In this document: one piece after another, positions 51,410-58,654 of the stretch
How positions within the stretch are numbered: position 1 is the first letter of the stretch
Layout of the letters: each line of letters starts with the position of its first letter
NCBI GenBank assembly: GCA_949293245.1
Contig: CASFCS010000022.1
Coordinates: 1-64,000, forward strand
DNA length: 64,000 nt
From: an uncultured bacterium
Lineage (GTDB): Bacteria; Bacillota; Clostridia; Oscillospirales; Oscillospiraceae
Direction of reading: 5' to 3'
Notes under the pieces: model-generated
What the model was told of the DNA's origin: nothing
Seen by the model: the letters and a program-made list of their open reading frames with translations, nothing else
Database searches by the model: none
Made by a program: the position numbers and the translations under genes

Positions 51410-53242
51410 ATGTGCGGCATCGTAGGATATGTGGGGCAGGAACAGGCTTCGCCCATCCTTTTGGATGGGCTGCGGCGGCTGGAATACCGGGGGTACGACT
51501 CCGCCGGCGTGGCGGTGTACGACGGGCAGGGCGGCATCCGGGTGGTAAAGGCGAAGGGGAGGCTGCAGGTGCTCTCCGACCTCACCCAGGAGGGGACGGC
51601 CCTGCCGGGGACCATTGGCCTGGGGCACACCCGATGGGCCACCCACGGGGAGCCCTCCGACGTGAACTCCCACCCCCACATGAGCCAGCGGGGCAAGTTC
51701 GCCGTGGTGCACAACGGCATCATCGAAAATTATATGGAGCTGCGGGAGTTTTTGGAGAATCAGGGGGTGACCTTTGCCTCTCAGACAGACACCGAGGTGG
51801 TGGCCCAGCTGCTGGAGTACTGCTACAACGGGGACCTGATGGCTACGGTGCAGAAGGTGCTCCACCGCATCCGGGGGGCCTACGCCCTGGGCATTTTGTG
51901 CCGGGACCAGCCCGATGTGCTGGTGGCGGTGCGCAAGGACAGCCCCCTGATCCTGGGCCTGGGAGAGGGGTTCAACCTGCTGGCCTCCGATGTGACCGCT
52001 CTCATCCGGTACACCCGGGACGTGGTGTACATGGACGACAACGAGATCGCCCTGCTGAGCACCGCCGGGGTGCAGGTGTTCGACGCCTACCTCCAGCCGG
52101 TGGATAAGGAGCCCCAGCGGGTGGATTGGGAGATCTCCGCCGCGGAAAAGGGGGGCTACGAGCACTTCATGTTCAAGGAGATCATGGAGCAGCCCAAGGC
52201 CTTCCGGGACACGGTGTTCCCCCGCATTGTCAACAACCGGGTGGTGCTGGAGGACCTGTCCCTTACCCCGGAGGAGGTGCGGGACATCGACCATATCGTG
52301 ATCATCGCCTGCGGCTCCTCCTACCATGTGGGCATGGTGTCCAAATATATTCTGGAAAAGCTGCTGCGCAAGCCGGTGGAGGTGGCGCTGGCCTCTGAGT
52401 TCCGGTACAGTGACCCCTTTGTCACGGAGCGCACGCTGTGCATCGTCATCAGCCAGTCGGGGGAGACCATCGACACCCTGGCCGCCATGCGGGAGGCTAA
52501 GCGCCTGGGAGCCAAGGTGCTGGCCATTGTGAACGTGGTGGGCTCCACCATCGCCCGGGAGGCGGACCATGTGCTCTACACCTGGGCCGGGCCGGAGATC
52601 GCCGTGGCCACCACCAAGGCCTACTCCACCCAGCTGGCGGTGATGTACCTGGTGGGGCTGTACTTTGCCGATCTCATGGGCCGCATCGACTCCAACACCT
52701 ACGACGCCATCGTCTGCGAGCTGCTGCGCATCCCGTCCAAGATGGAGAGCATCCTGGAGAACAAGGAGCACATCCAGTACTTTGCCTCTATCTACTTCAA
52801 CCACGACTCCATCTTCTTCATCGGCCGGAACATCGACTACGCCATCGGCCTGGAGGGGTCTTTGAAGCTCAAGGAGATCTCCTATATCCACTCCGAGGCC
52901 TACGCCGCCGGGGAGCTCAAGCACGGCACCATCTCCCTGGTGGAGGACGGCACCCTGGTGGTGGCCCTGGCCTCCTACGGGCAGCTTTTTGAGAAGCTCA
53001 TGAGCAACGTGGTGGAGGTGAAGAGCCGGGGGGCGGATGTGCTGGGCCTCACCACCCAGCGGCTGAAGGAGAGCATGGAAAAGACGGTGGACGCCACCAT
53101 GGCGGTGCCCGACACCCACCCCATGCTGCTCCCCTCCCTGGATGTGATCCCCATGCAGTTGTTCGCCTACTATGTGGCCCTCATGCGGGGATGCGACATC
53201 GACAAGCCCCGCAACCTGGCCAAGAGCGTCACGGTGGAGTAA
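51410..53242 (+). CDS. glmS: Glutamine-fructose-6-phosphate aminotransferase
   Basis: A 610-residue enzyme that makes glucosamine-6-phosphate, the first step of UDP-GlcNAc and wall synthesis. The N-terminal nucleophile is Cys2 (MCGIVGYVG). The glutaminase domain spans 1-240, followed by two SIS isomerase domains with CGSSYH (about 304-309) and SQSGETIDT (about 349-357). The C-terminus ends KSVTVE as in all GlmS. AGGAG precedes the ATG. The catalytic glmS ribozyme is absent: only 59 bases separate it from hprK. Confidence 0.97.
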   Translation: MCGIVGYVGQEQASPILLDGLRRLEYRGYDSAGVAVYDGQGGIRVVKAKGRLQVLSDLTQEGTALPGTIGLGHTRWATHGEPSDVNSHPHMSQRGKFAVVHNGIIENYMELREFLENQGVTFASQTDTEVVAQLLEYCYNGDLMATVQKVLHRIRGAYALGILCRDQPDVLVAVRKDSPLILGLGEGFNLLASDVTALIRYTRDVVYMDDNEIALLSTAGVQVFDAYLQPVDKEPQRVDWEISAAEKGGYEHFMFKEIMEQPKAFRDTVFPRIVNNRVVLEDLSLTPEEVRDIDHIVIIACGSSYHVGMVSKYILEKLLRKPVEVALASEFRYSDPFVTERTLCIVISQSGETIDTLAAMREAKRLGAKVLAIVNVVGSTIAREADHVLYTWAGPEIAVATTKAYSTQLAVMYLVGLYFADLMGRIDSNTYDAIVCELLRIPSKMESILENKEHIQYFASIYFNHDSIFFIGRNIDYAIGLEGSLKLKEISYIHSEAYAAGELKHGTISLVEDGTLVVALASYGQLFEKLMSNVVEVKSRGADVLGLTTQRLKESMEKTVDATMAVPDTHPMLLPSLDVIPMQLFAYYVALMRGCDIDKPRNLAKSVTVE

Positions 53243-53329
53243 TCTCCCTGACATAATTCCATAGCTGCCCGGCCATGCTGGAAGCGGGCCTCCCCCGGGG
53301 AGGTACTGCAGCGGCCAGGTGGTGAGGAT

Positions 53330-53473
53330 ATGAAGCACAATGTTCCTCAGGGATTTTATCCTGCCGGGGCTTACACTCCGGCGGATTTCTGGCCCCAGGG
53401 GTTCTATCCGGCGGGACGCCGGTGGGCGCGCCCCTGGCCCCAGGATTTCTATCCCGCAGACAAAGCGCAGTGA
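53330..53473 (+). CDS. 47-residue repeat protein, PQ(G/D)FYPA motif, undescribed
   Basis: ATG 53330 to TGA 53471-53473, 47 residues. AGGTGG (53317-53322) stands 7 bases before the start. The protein contains three copies of an eight-residue motif: PQGFYPAG at 6-13, PQGFYPAG at 22-29 and PQDFYPAD at 37-44. The periods are 16 and 15 residues, with Trp residues (21, 32 and 36) between copies. Copies 1 and 2 are identical in amino acids but differ in six of eight codons, all synonymous. Hence the protein, not the DNA, has been conserved. A strong terminator starts 10 bases after the stop. No signal peptide or known family is seen. It follows glmS by 87 bases without an intervening terminator, so it may be cotranscribed. 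It has some look of small Pro/Tyr-rich coat or adhesive peptides, but no function is claimed. Confidence 0.72.
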   Translation: MKHNVPQGFYPAGAYTPADFWPQGFYPAGRRWARPWPQDFYPADKAQ

Positions 53474-53483
53474 TAAGAGCGGA

Positions 53484-53524
53484 CCGGCATGGGGAGGAAC
53501 ACCCCATGCCGGGCAATTTTTTTT
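53484..53524 (+). terminator. Strong terminator after the 47-residue gene
   Basis: CCGGCATGGGG (53484-53494) pairs with CCCCATGCCGG (53502-53512); a run of eight T follows (53517-53524). Confidence 0.93.
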
Positions 53525-53533
53525 GATTTCCCC

Positions 53534-53562
53534 TTGCGCCGGGGCGGTAATGCGTGTATAGT
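53534..53562 (+). promoter_or_regulatory. Sigma-A promoter of the folC-folT operon
   Basis: TTGCGC (53534-53539), 17 bases, TATAGT (53557-53562). The predicted start is just before the riboswitch. Confidence 0.75.
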
Positions 53563-53571
53563 ATGGCCTAA

Positions 53572-53685
53572 GGCAGAGTAGGGATACGCGTGCGGTGCCC
53601 CCCAGGGGGCCAGTGCCGGCGGGACGGGGAGTTGTCCGCCGGACGAATAGCGCGGCTTGCAGTGCGTATCCCGCATCCCGCTGCC
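53572..53685 (+). promoter_or_regulatory. Tetrahydrofolate (THF) riboswitch
   Basis: The aptamer layout of the THF riboswitch class is visible. The closing stem is GGCAG (53572-53576) with CTGCC (53681-53685), followed by the AGAGTAG-type 5' strand. A 9-bp perfect stem pairs GGGATACGC (53581-53589) with GCGTATCCC (53664-53672). A third stem lies within 53616-53642, then ACGAA-AGCGCGG, and GCATCC sits in the 3' part. Several of these conserved bases match the Eubacterium siraeum THF aptamer as I recall it. The two genes that follow, folC and folT, are both folate genes, exactly the expected targets. Confidence 0.85.
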
Positions 53686-53705
53686 GCAGATTGGGCGTCA
53701 GTGTG

Positions 53706-53761
53706 CCTCCCTTTGTGCGGCTGTTTCCCCCATTGGGGACTGCCAATTCACAAAGAGGAGG
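53706..53761 (+). promoter_or_regulatory. Expression platform: hairpin hiding the folC ribosome site
   Basis: CCTCCCTTTGTG (53706-53717) can pair with CACAAAGAGGAGG (53749-53761) with one bulged A. The 3' arm contains the AGGAGG ribosome site of folC, and seven T (53764-53770) follow before the ATG. The stem could block ribosomes and also act as a terminator. Confidence 0.7.
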
Positions 53762-53770
53762 TCTTTTTTT

Positions 53771-55060
53771 ATGTCTGAAACAAGCAGGCTGCCCTGCTCC
53801 ACGGCGGAGGAGGCGGTGGCCTACATCCACAGCTTCTCCTGGCTGGGCAGCCGCCCGGGGCTGGAGCGCACCCGGGAGCTGCTGCGGGCCATGGGGGACC
53901 CTCAGGACCAGCTGCGCTTCGTCCACATCGTGGGCACCAACGGCAAAGGCTCCACCGCCGTGATGCTGGCCCGGATCCTGTCCGCCGGGGGGTACACCAC
54001 GGGGCTGTACACCTCTCCCTACATCCACCGCTTTCAGGAGCGGATGACCGTGGACGGGAAGGAGATCGGTGGGGAGGAGCTGGCGGAGATCACCTCCATG
54101 GTGGGGGCCCTGGCCGACGCCATGGAGGACCACCCCACGGAGTTTGAGCTGGTCACCTGCATTGCCCTGGAGTTCTACCGCCGCCGGGGCTGTCAGATCG
54201 TGGTGCTGGAGGCGGGCATGGGGGGACGGCTGGACTCCACCAACGTCATCCCCGCCCCGGAGCTGGTGATCATCACCAACATCGGCCTGGACCACACCCA
54301 GCAGCTGGGGGCCACCCCTGAGGCCATTGCCCGGGAAAAGGCGGCGGTTATCAAGGCGGGGTGCCCCGTGGTGCTCTACCCCCAGAGCCCCGGGGTGACT
54401 GAGGTGGTGGAGGAGGCCTGCCGGGCCCAGGGCGCTTCCCTCTATCCCGCCCGGCCGGAGGACCTGACCCGGCTGGCGGAGAGCGTGGAAGGGCAGGTCC
54501 TCTCCTGGAGGGGAGAGGAGCTGGTGCTGCCCCTGCTGGGGGAGAACCAGCGGCGCAACGCCGCGGTGGTCCTCCGGGCGGTGGAGGTCCTCTCTGCCAG
54601 ATGGCCGGTGTCTCCCCAGGCGGTGGCCGCCGGTCTGGCGGGGGCCAGGTGGCCCGGCCGGTTTGAGATCGTGGGCCGCCGTCCCTGGTTCGTGGTGGAC
54701 GGGGGGCACAACCCCCAGTGCGCCCAGACGGTGGCGGACAACCTGGAGCGCTATTTCCCGGGACAGCGGCCGGTGCTGCTGCTGGGGGTGCTGGAGGACA
54801 AGGACTACGGCCAGCTGTGCCGCCAGGTGGCCCCCCTGGCCCGGGCATTGGTCACCGTTACGCCCCCCAGCCCCCGGGCCCTGCCCGCCCAGGCCCTGGC
54901 GGAGGAACTCCGGCAGTACGGCAAGCCGGTGACGGCGGCCCCCTCCATCCGGGAGGGGGCGGAGCTGGCCCGGACCCTGGCGGGGGAGGAGGGGCTGGTG
55001 TGCGCCCTGGGCTCTTTGTATTCGGTGGCCGCCCTGCGGGCGTGCTTTGGCCTTTCGTGA
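53771..55060 (+). CDS. folC: Folylpolyglutamate synthase / dihydrofolate synthase
   Basis: A 429-residue Mur-ligase-like enzyme that adds glutamates to folates, keeping them in the cell. The ATP-binding loop GTNGKGST is at residues 55-62, the folate-region SPYIHRFQERM near 81-91, EAGMGGRLDSTN near 149-160, and the C-terminal DGGHNP is present. ATG 53771 is 9 bases after AGGAGG and just past a T-run. A longer in-frame start at 53657 would lie inside the riboswitch. It is controlled by the THF riboswitch. Confidence 0.95.
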   Translation: MSETSRLPCSTAEEAVAYIHSFSWLGSRPGLERTRELLRAMGDPQDQLRFVHIVGTNGKGSTAVMLARILSAGGYTTGLYTSPYIHRFQERMTVDGKEIGGEELAEITSMVGALADAMEDHPTEFELVTCIALEFYRRRGCQIVVLEAGMGGRLDSTNVIPAPELVIITNIGLDHTQQLGATPEAIAREKAAVIKAGCPVVLYPQSPGVTEVVEEACRAQGASLYPARPEDLTRLAESVEGQVLSWRGEELVLPLLGENQRRNAAVVLRAVEVLSARWPVSPQAVAAGLAGARWPGRFEIVGRRPWFVVDGGHNPQCAQTVADNLERYFPGQRPVLLLGVLEDKDYGQLCRQVAPLARALVTVTPPSPRALPAQALAEELRQYGKPVTAAPSIREGAELARTLAGEEGLVCALGSLYSVAALRACFGLS

Positions 55061-55075
55061 GAGGAGGAGACGACC

Positions 55076-55600
55076 ATGCGTGAAAAATCTCAGCTTATGA
55101 TCCTCATCGAGGTGACCGCCCTGATCGCCATGGAGGTGGTGCTCTCCCGGTTCTGTTCCATCACCACCCCCCTGATGAAGATCAGCGTGGCTTTTATCCC
55201 CTTGTCCATCAGCGCCATGCTCTTCGGCCCGGCCTGGGCGGGGGTGACCGGCGGGGTGGCCGACTTTGTGGGGGCTATTTTGTTCCCCGTGGGGCCCTAT
55301 TTCCCCGGCTTTACCCTGAGCAACGCCCTGTACGGCGTGGTGCTGGGCCTCTTTCTCCACCGGAGAGAGGTGAAGTGGTGGCACATCACCCTGGCGGTGG
55401 CCATCAACCATCTGGTGCTGGGGGTATTCCTCCAGAGTCTGTGGCTCCACATGCTCTACGGCAGCCCCTACCTGAGCCTGCTGCCCCTGCGCCTTGCCCA
55501 GGGCTGCCTGCTCACCCCCATCCAGATCGGCGTGATCTACCTGATGCTCTCGCCGGTGCAGCGATTTGCACGGGCCACCCGCATCGGCGGGGCCTGGTGA
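55076..55600 (+). CDS. folT: Folate ECF transporter substrate-binding subunit FolT
   Basis: A 174-residue membrane protein with six predicted helices, the S-component of an energy-coupling-factor transporter. The segment ISVAFIPLSISAMLFGPAWAG (here residues ~37-57) and ADFVGAILFPVGPYFPGFT are characteristic of FolT. AGGAGG precedes the ATG. It follows folC within the THF-riboswitch operon, so uptake and retention of folate are regulated together. The shared ECF energising module is not in the window. Confidence 0.92.
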   Translation: MREKSQLMILIEVTALIAMEVVLSRFCSITTPLMKISVAFIPLSISAMLFGPAWAGVTGGVADFVGAILFPVGPYFPGFTLSNALYGVVLGLFLHRREVKWWHITLAVAINHLVLGVFLQSLWLHMLYGSPYLSLLPLRLAQGCLLTPIQIGVIYLMLSPVQRFARATRIGGAW

Positions 55601-55616
55601 CAGCCGCATAAGACAA

Positions 55617-55660
55617 AACATGTCCGCATACCTTCCAGAGAGGAGGGATGCGGACATGTT
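55617..55660 (+). repeat. Inverted repeat around the symporter ribosome site
   Basis: AACATGTCCGCAT (55617-55629) and its exact complement (55648-55660), a 13-bp perfect stem. The loop contains AGGAGG and the 3' arm contains the start codon at 55656-55658. It could limit translation or act as the folT terminator (GCTTTTG follows). Confidence 0.75.
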
Positions 55661-57032
55661 GCTTTTGTCGCGGCTGAGCGACGCCCTGTGGTCGCCCTGG
55701 CTGCTGGGGCTCTTTCTGGTGACGGGGCTGTACTACTCCCTGGCCACCGGTTTTTTTCAGATTTTCGGCCTGCCGGTGTGGTGGCGGGCCACAGCCGGCA
55801 GCCTGCTGCGCCGCCGGGCGGGGCGGGGCAGAGGGGTCACCCAGGTCCAGGCGGTGTCCACTGCCCTGGCGGCCACCTTAGGCACCGGCAGCATCGCCGG
55901 GGTGGCCACCGCCATTGTCTACGGCGGGCCGGGAGCGGTGTTCTGGATGTGGGTGTCCGCCCTGCTGGGGATGATGACCGGCTGCGCGGAGAAGACCCTG
56001 GCGGTGCGCTGGCGGGAGCGGGGACGGGACGGCCGCTGGCGGGGGGGCCCCATGGTGTACATGGCCAAAGGGCTGGGGATGCCCGCCCTGGGGGCGGTGT
56101 TCTCCGTTGCCCTGGTGGCCCAGACCCTAACCGGGGGCAATCTGGTCCAGTCCAACTCGGTGGCCGCCTCCCTGTGGGACGCCTTCGGAATGCCGCCGCT
56201 GGTCACCGGCGTGGTCACCGCCCTCCTGGTGGGGGTGGTGCTGTACGGCGGGGCCCGGAGGGTAGGGGAGGTGAGCCAGCTGCTGGTGCCCGCCATGGCC
56301 CTCCTGTTTCTGGCAGGGGGCGCAGCAGTGATCTGCGCCAACTGGCGCCGGGTCCCCGCCGCCCTGGTCACCATCCTGGGGGAGGCATTCTCCCCGAAGG
56401 CGGCGGTGGGGGGGTACTCCATGGCCACCGCCCTGCGCTTCGGCGTGGCCCGGGGGGTGTTTACCAACGAGGCGGGGCTGGGCACCTCCGCCGTGGCCCA
56501 TGGGGCGGCGGAGGTGGAGGAGCCGGCAGAGCAGGGGATGTGGGGCATCTTCGAGGTGTTTATGGCCACCATGGTGGTGTGCACCGTCACCGCCCTGGCT
56601 ATCCTCACATCCGGAGTGTACGACCTGGGCGCGGCGGAGAAGCTGGTGGTCCAGGGGCGGGTGCCCCAGACCATGCTGGGCGCCCCTCTGACGGCGGCGG
56701 CCTTCTCCTCCGTGCTGGGGCCACTGGGCCGGGGCGTTGTGGCGGTGAGCCTCACCCTGTTTGCCTTCACCTCGCTCCTGGGGGCGGGGTACTACGGCCA
56801 GAGAGGGGTGGAGAGCCTTGCGCCGGGGCGGGGGTGGCAGAGGGCCTACCGCCTGATCTTCCTGGGGGTCATCGTGGCGGGGGCCCTGGGGGGCACCCCG
56901 GCGGTGTGGCAGCTGGCTGATGTGTGCAACGGCCTGATGGCCCTGCCCAACCTCACCGCCCTCCTGCTGCTCTCAGGCCAGGCACTCCCCCTGATTCGGG
57001 TCTGGGTGGAAGAAAATAAGTGTAAGGTATAG
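55656..57032 (+). CDS. Amino-acid/Na+ symporter, AGCS family
   Basis: A 458-residue membrane transporter of the alanine or glycine:cation symporter family. About eleven membrane helices can be counted. Signature parts are TALAATLGTGSIAGVATAI (about 70-88), GPMVYMAKGLG near 130 and FTNEAGLGTSAVAHGAA near 270. ATG 55656 is 9 bases after AGGAGG; an earlier in-frame ATG would overlap the folT end. The start codon is inside a 13-bp inverted repeat. Substrate is probably alanine or glycine. Confidence 0.9.
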   Translation: MLLLSRLSDALWSPWLLGLFLVTGLYYSLATGFFQIFGLPVWWRATAGSLLRRRAGRGRGVTQVQAVSTALAATLGTGSIAGVATAIVYGGPGAVFWMWVSALLGMMTGCAEKTLAVRWRERGRDGRWRGGPMVYMAKGLGMPALGAVFSVALVAQTLTGGNLVQSNSVAASLWDAFGMPPLVTGVVTALLVGVVLYGGARRVGEVSQLLVPAMALLFLAGGAAVICANWRRVPAALVTILGEAFSPKAAVGGYSMATALRFGVARGVFTNEAGLGTSAVAHGAAEVEEPAEQGMWGIFEVFMATMVVCTVTALAILTSGVYDLGAAEKLVVQGRVPQTMLGAPLTAAAFSSVLGPLGRGVVAVSLTLFAFTSLLGAGYYGQRGVESLAPGRGWQRAYRLIFLGVIVAGALGGTPAVWQLADVCNGLMALPNLTALLLLSGQALPLIRVWVEENKCKV

Positions 57033-57042
57033 CCGCTTTACA

Positions 57043-57627
57043 TCAATGAAGGGCAGCACAGGCGGACTCAATGGCGTCCTCGCTGTCCTGCATGGCCTTC
57101 AAGGTCTCCTCCAGCAGGTGGTCCAGCTCCCAGCCCAGCAGCTGGGCACCCTGGGTGATGACATCCCGGGAGCAGCCAGCGGCAAACTTTTTGTCCTTAA
57201 ATTTCTTTTTCAGGCTCTTGAGCTCCATATCTTTGGTACTTTTGGAGGGACGCATCAGGGCGGCGGCCCCGATGAGGCCGGTGAGCTCATCGGCAGCAAA
57301 GAGCACCTTCTCCATCTGGTGTTCCGGGGCCACGTCCACGCCGGTCATGCCGTAGCCGTGGCACACCACGGCGTGGATCAGCGCCGGGGAGGCGCCCGCC
57401 TGAGCTAGCAAGTCTTTTGCCTTTACACAGTGCTCCTCCGGCCACTGTTCAAAATCCACGTCGTGGAGGAGGCCCGCCAGGCTCCAGAAGTCGGCCTGGT
57501 CGCCGTACCCCAGCTGACGGGCGTACCAGCCCATCACCGCCTCCACGGTGAGGGCGTGGCGCAGGTGAAAGGGCTCGTGGTTGTACTCCGTCAGCAGGGC
57601 CCAGCCGGTGTCCCGTGTCAATTCCAT
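57043..57627 (-). CDS. HD-domain metal-dependent hydrolase
   Basis: A 194-residue protein with the HD-domain pattern: H in LRHALTVEAVM (about 24), HD in LLHDVDFE (about 54-55), a later CHGYG and an Asp in AADELTG. Such proteins hydrolyse nucleotides or other phosphate esters. The close relatives in Clostridia are annotated only as HD-domain hydrolases, and the substrate is unknown. AAGGAG lies 10 bases before ATG 57627. Its promoter is divergent from that of tepA. Confidence 0.85.
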   Translation of the reverse strand: MELTRDTGWALLTEYNHEPFHLRHALTVEAVMGWYARQLGYGDQADFWSLAGLLHDVDFEQWPEEHCVKAKDLLAQAGASPALIHAVVCHGYGMTGVDVAPEHQMEKVLFAADELTGLIGAAALMRPSKSTKDMELKSLKKKFKDKKFAAGCSRDVITQGAQLLGWELDHLLEETLKAMQDSEDAIESACAALH

Positions 57628-57663
57628 GTCAATGCGCTCCTTTGTAAATGTAATGGTCTTTTC

Positions 57664-57692
57664 ATTATAGCCGCCCCGGCGGAAGATTTCAA
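57664..57692 (-). promoter_or_regulatory. Sigma-A promoter of the HD-domain gene
   Basis: On the minus strand TTGAAA (57692-57687), 17 bases, TATAAT (57669-57664). Confidence 0.78.
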
Positions 57693-57700
57693 TGCGCGTG

Positions 57701-57729
57701 GTATAACCCGGTCCCCCGCGGCCATACTA
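57701..57729 (+). promoter_or_regulatory. Sigma-G-like promoter of tepA
   Basis: GTATA (57701-57705), 17 bases, CATACTA (57723-57729). Both boxes fit the forespore consensus GHATR and CATNNTA exactly, 32 bases before tepA. Confidence 0.55.
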
Positions 57730-57761
57730 GAGCCATGACATGAAAAGGGGGCTGCGCAGTT

Positions 57762-58484
57762 ATGGACGCAACAAGACCTACCCAGAGCCTGGGGGAGCAG
57801 GAGGGAGAGGAGGAGAGCCGCCAGGATCTGGGACAGCAGGTGGTGGATATGGGGTCGGCCACCATCCGCACCCGCCACGGAACCATACACACCATGACCA
57901 TTATCGGCCAGATCGAGGGGCACCAGATCCTGCCGCCCTCCAGCAAGAGCACCAAATACGAGCATGTGATGCCCACCCTGGCGGCGGTGGAGGAGAGCGA
58001 GGACATCGACGGGCTCCTCATCCTCCTGAACACCATGGGCGGGGATATCGAGGCAGGGCTGGGCATCGCCGAGCTCATTGCCAGCATGAAAAAGCCCACG
58101 GTATCTCTGGTACTGGGAGGGGGTCACTCCATCGGGGTGCCTCTGGCGGTGTCGGCCCAGGTGTCCTTCATGGCCCCTTCCGCCTCCATGACCATCCACC
58201 CGGTGCGCCTCAACGGGCTGGTGATTGGGGTGGCCCAGACCTTCAACTACTTCAACCGCATCCAGGAGCGCATTGTCCACTTCGTTACCCAGAACAGCTC
58301 CATCGACGCGGAGACCTTCACCCGCCTCATGTTGCGCACCGGGGAGCTCACCGCCGATGTGGGCAGCGTCATCTACGGGGAGGAGGCGGTGGAAGTGGGC
58401 CTCATTGACCATGTGGGGGGGCTTTCGGACGCCCTGGAGTGCCTGCACACCATGATAGCCCAAAAGAAAAAGGAAGAACAATGA
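57762..58484 (+). CDS. tepA: ClpP-like protease TepA (YmfB family)
   Basis: A 240-residue ClpP-fold serine protease. The active Ser lies in GGHSIGVPLAV (about 124-134), the His in MTIHPVRLNG, and NTMGGDIEAG matches the ClpP head-domain strand. A charged ~30-residue N-terminal tail precedes it. In B. subtilis, tepA/ymfB lies next to spoIIIE and has been implicated in removal of small acid-soluble spore proteins at outgrowth; here ftsK/spoIIIE is only one gene away. The ribosome site is AAAAGGGGG, and a sigma-G-like promoter stands upstream. The stop codon lies within the following terminator. Confidence 0.88.
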   Translation: MDATRPTQSLGEQEGEEESRQDLGQQVVDMGSATIRTRHGTIHTMTIIGQIEGHQILPPSSKSTKYEHVMPTLAAVEESEDIDGLLILLNTMGGDIEAGLGIAELIASMKKPTVSLVLGGGHSIGVPLAVSAQVSFMAPSASMTIHPVRLNGLVIGVAQTFNYFNRIQERIVHFVTQNSSIDAETFTRLMLRTGELTADVGSVIYGEEAVEVGLIDHVGGLSDALECLHTMIAQKKKEEQ

Positions 58485-58520
58485 ACAAGGGGCCGCTCCG
58501 GCGGCCCCTTGTTCATTGTT
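58477..58520 (+). terminator. 20-bp terminator enclosing the tepA stop codon
   Basis: A 20-bp perfect stem (58477-58496 with 58501-58520), loop TCCG. The TGA of tepA (58482-58484) is inside the 5' arm. GTTTTT follows at some distance. Confidence 0.85.
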
Positions 58521-58654
58521 CCTATCGCTGTTTTTAAAAGGGAGGGGACAAAGAAGGGGAAATAGACTGGAATTTTATTGGGAAGTGTGATAATATTCTA
58601 TGATGTACGTCAATCCATACAGGACTATTTTCATAGAACAGGAGAGGTGTGTAC

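Noticed and set aside
53340..53561. A 73-codon frame overlapping the 47-residue gene
   Set aside because: It has no ribosome site, runs through the strong terminator and the next promoter, and shows no repeats in protein, whereas the other frame shows codon-diverged repeats.
51371..55657. A 1428-codon open frame on the minus strand
   Set aside because: It is antisense to glmS, the 47-residue gene, the THF riboswitch, folC and folT. No domain is visible; it is a by-product of high GC content.
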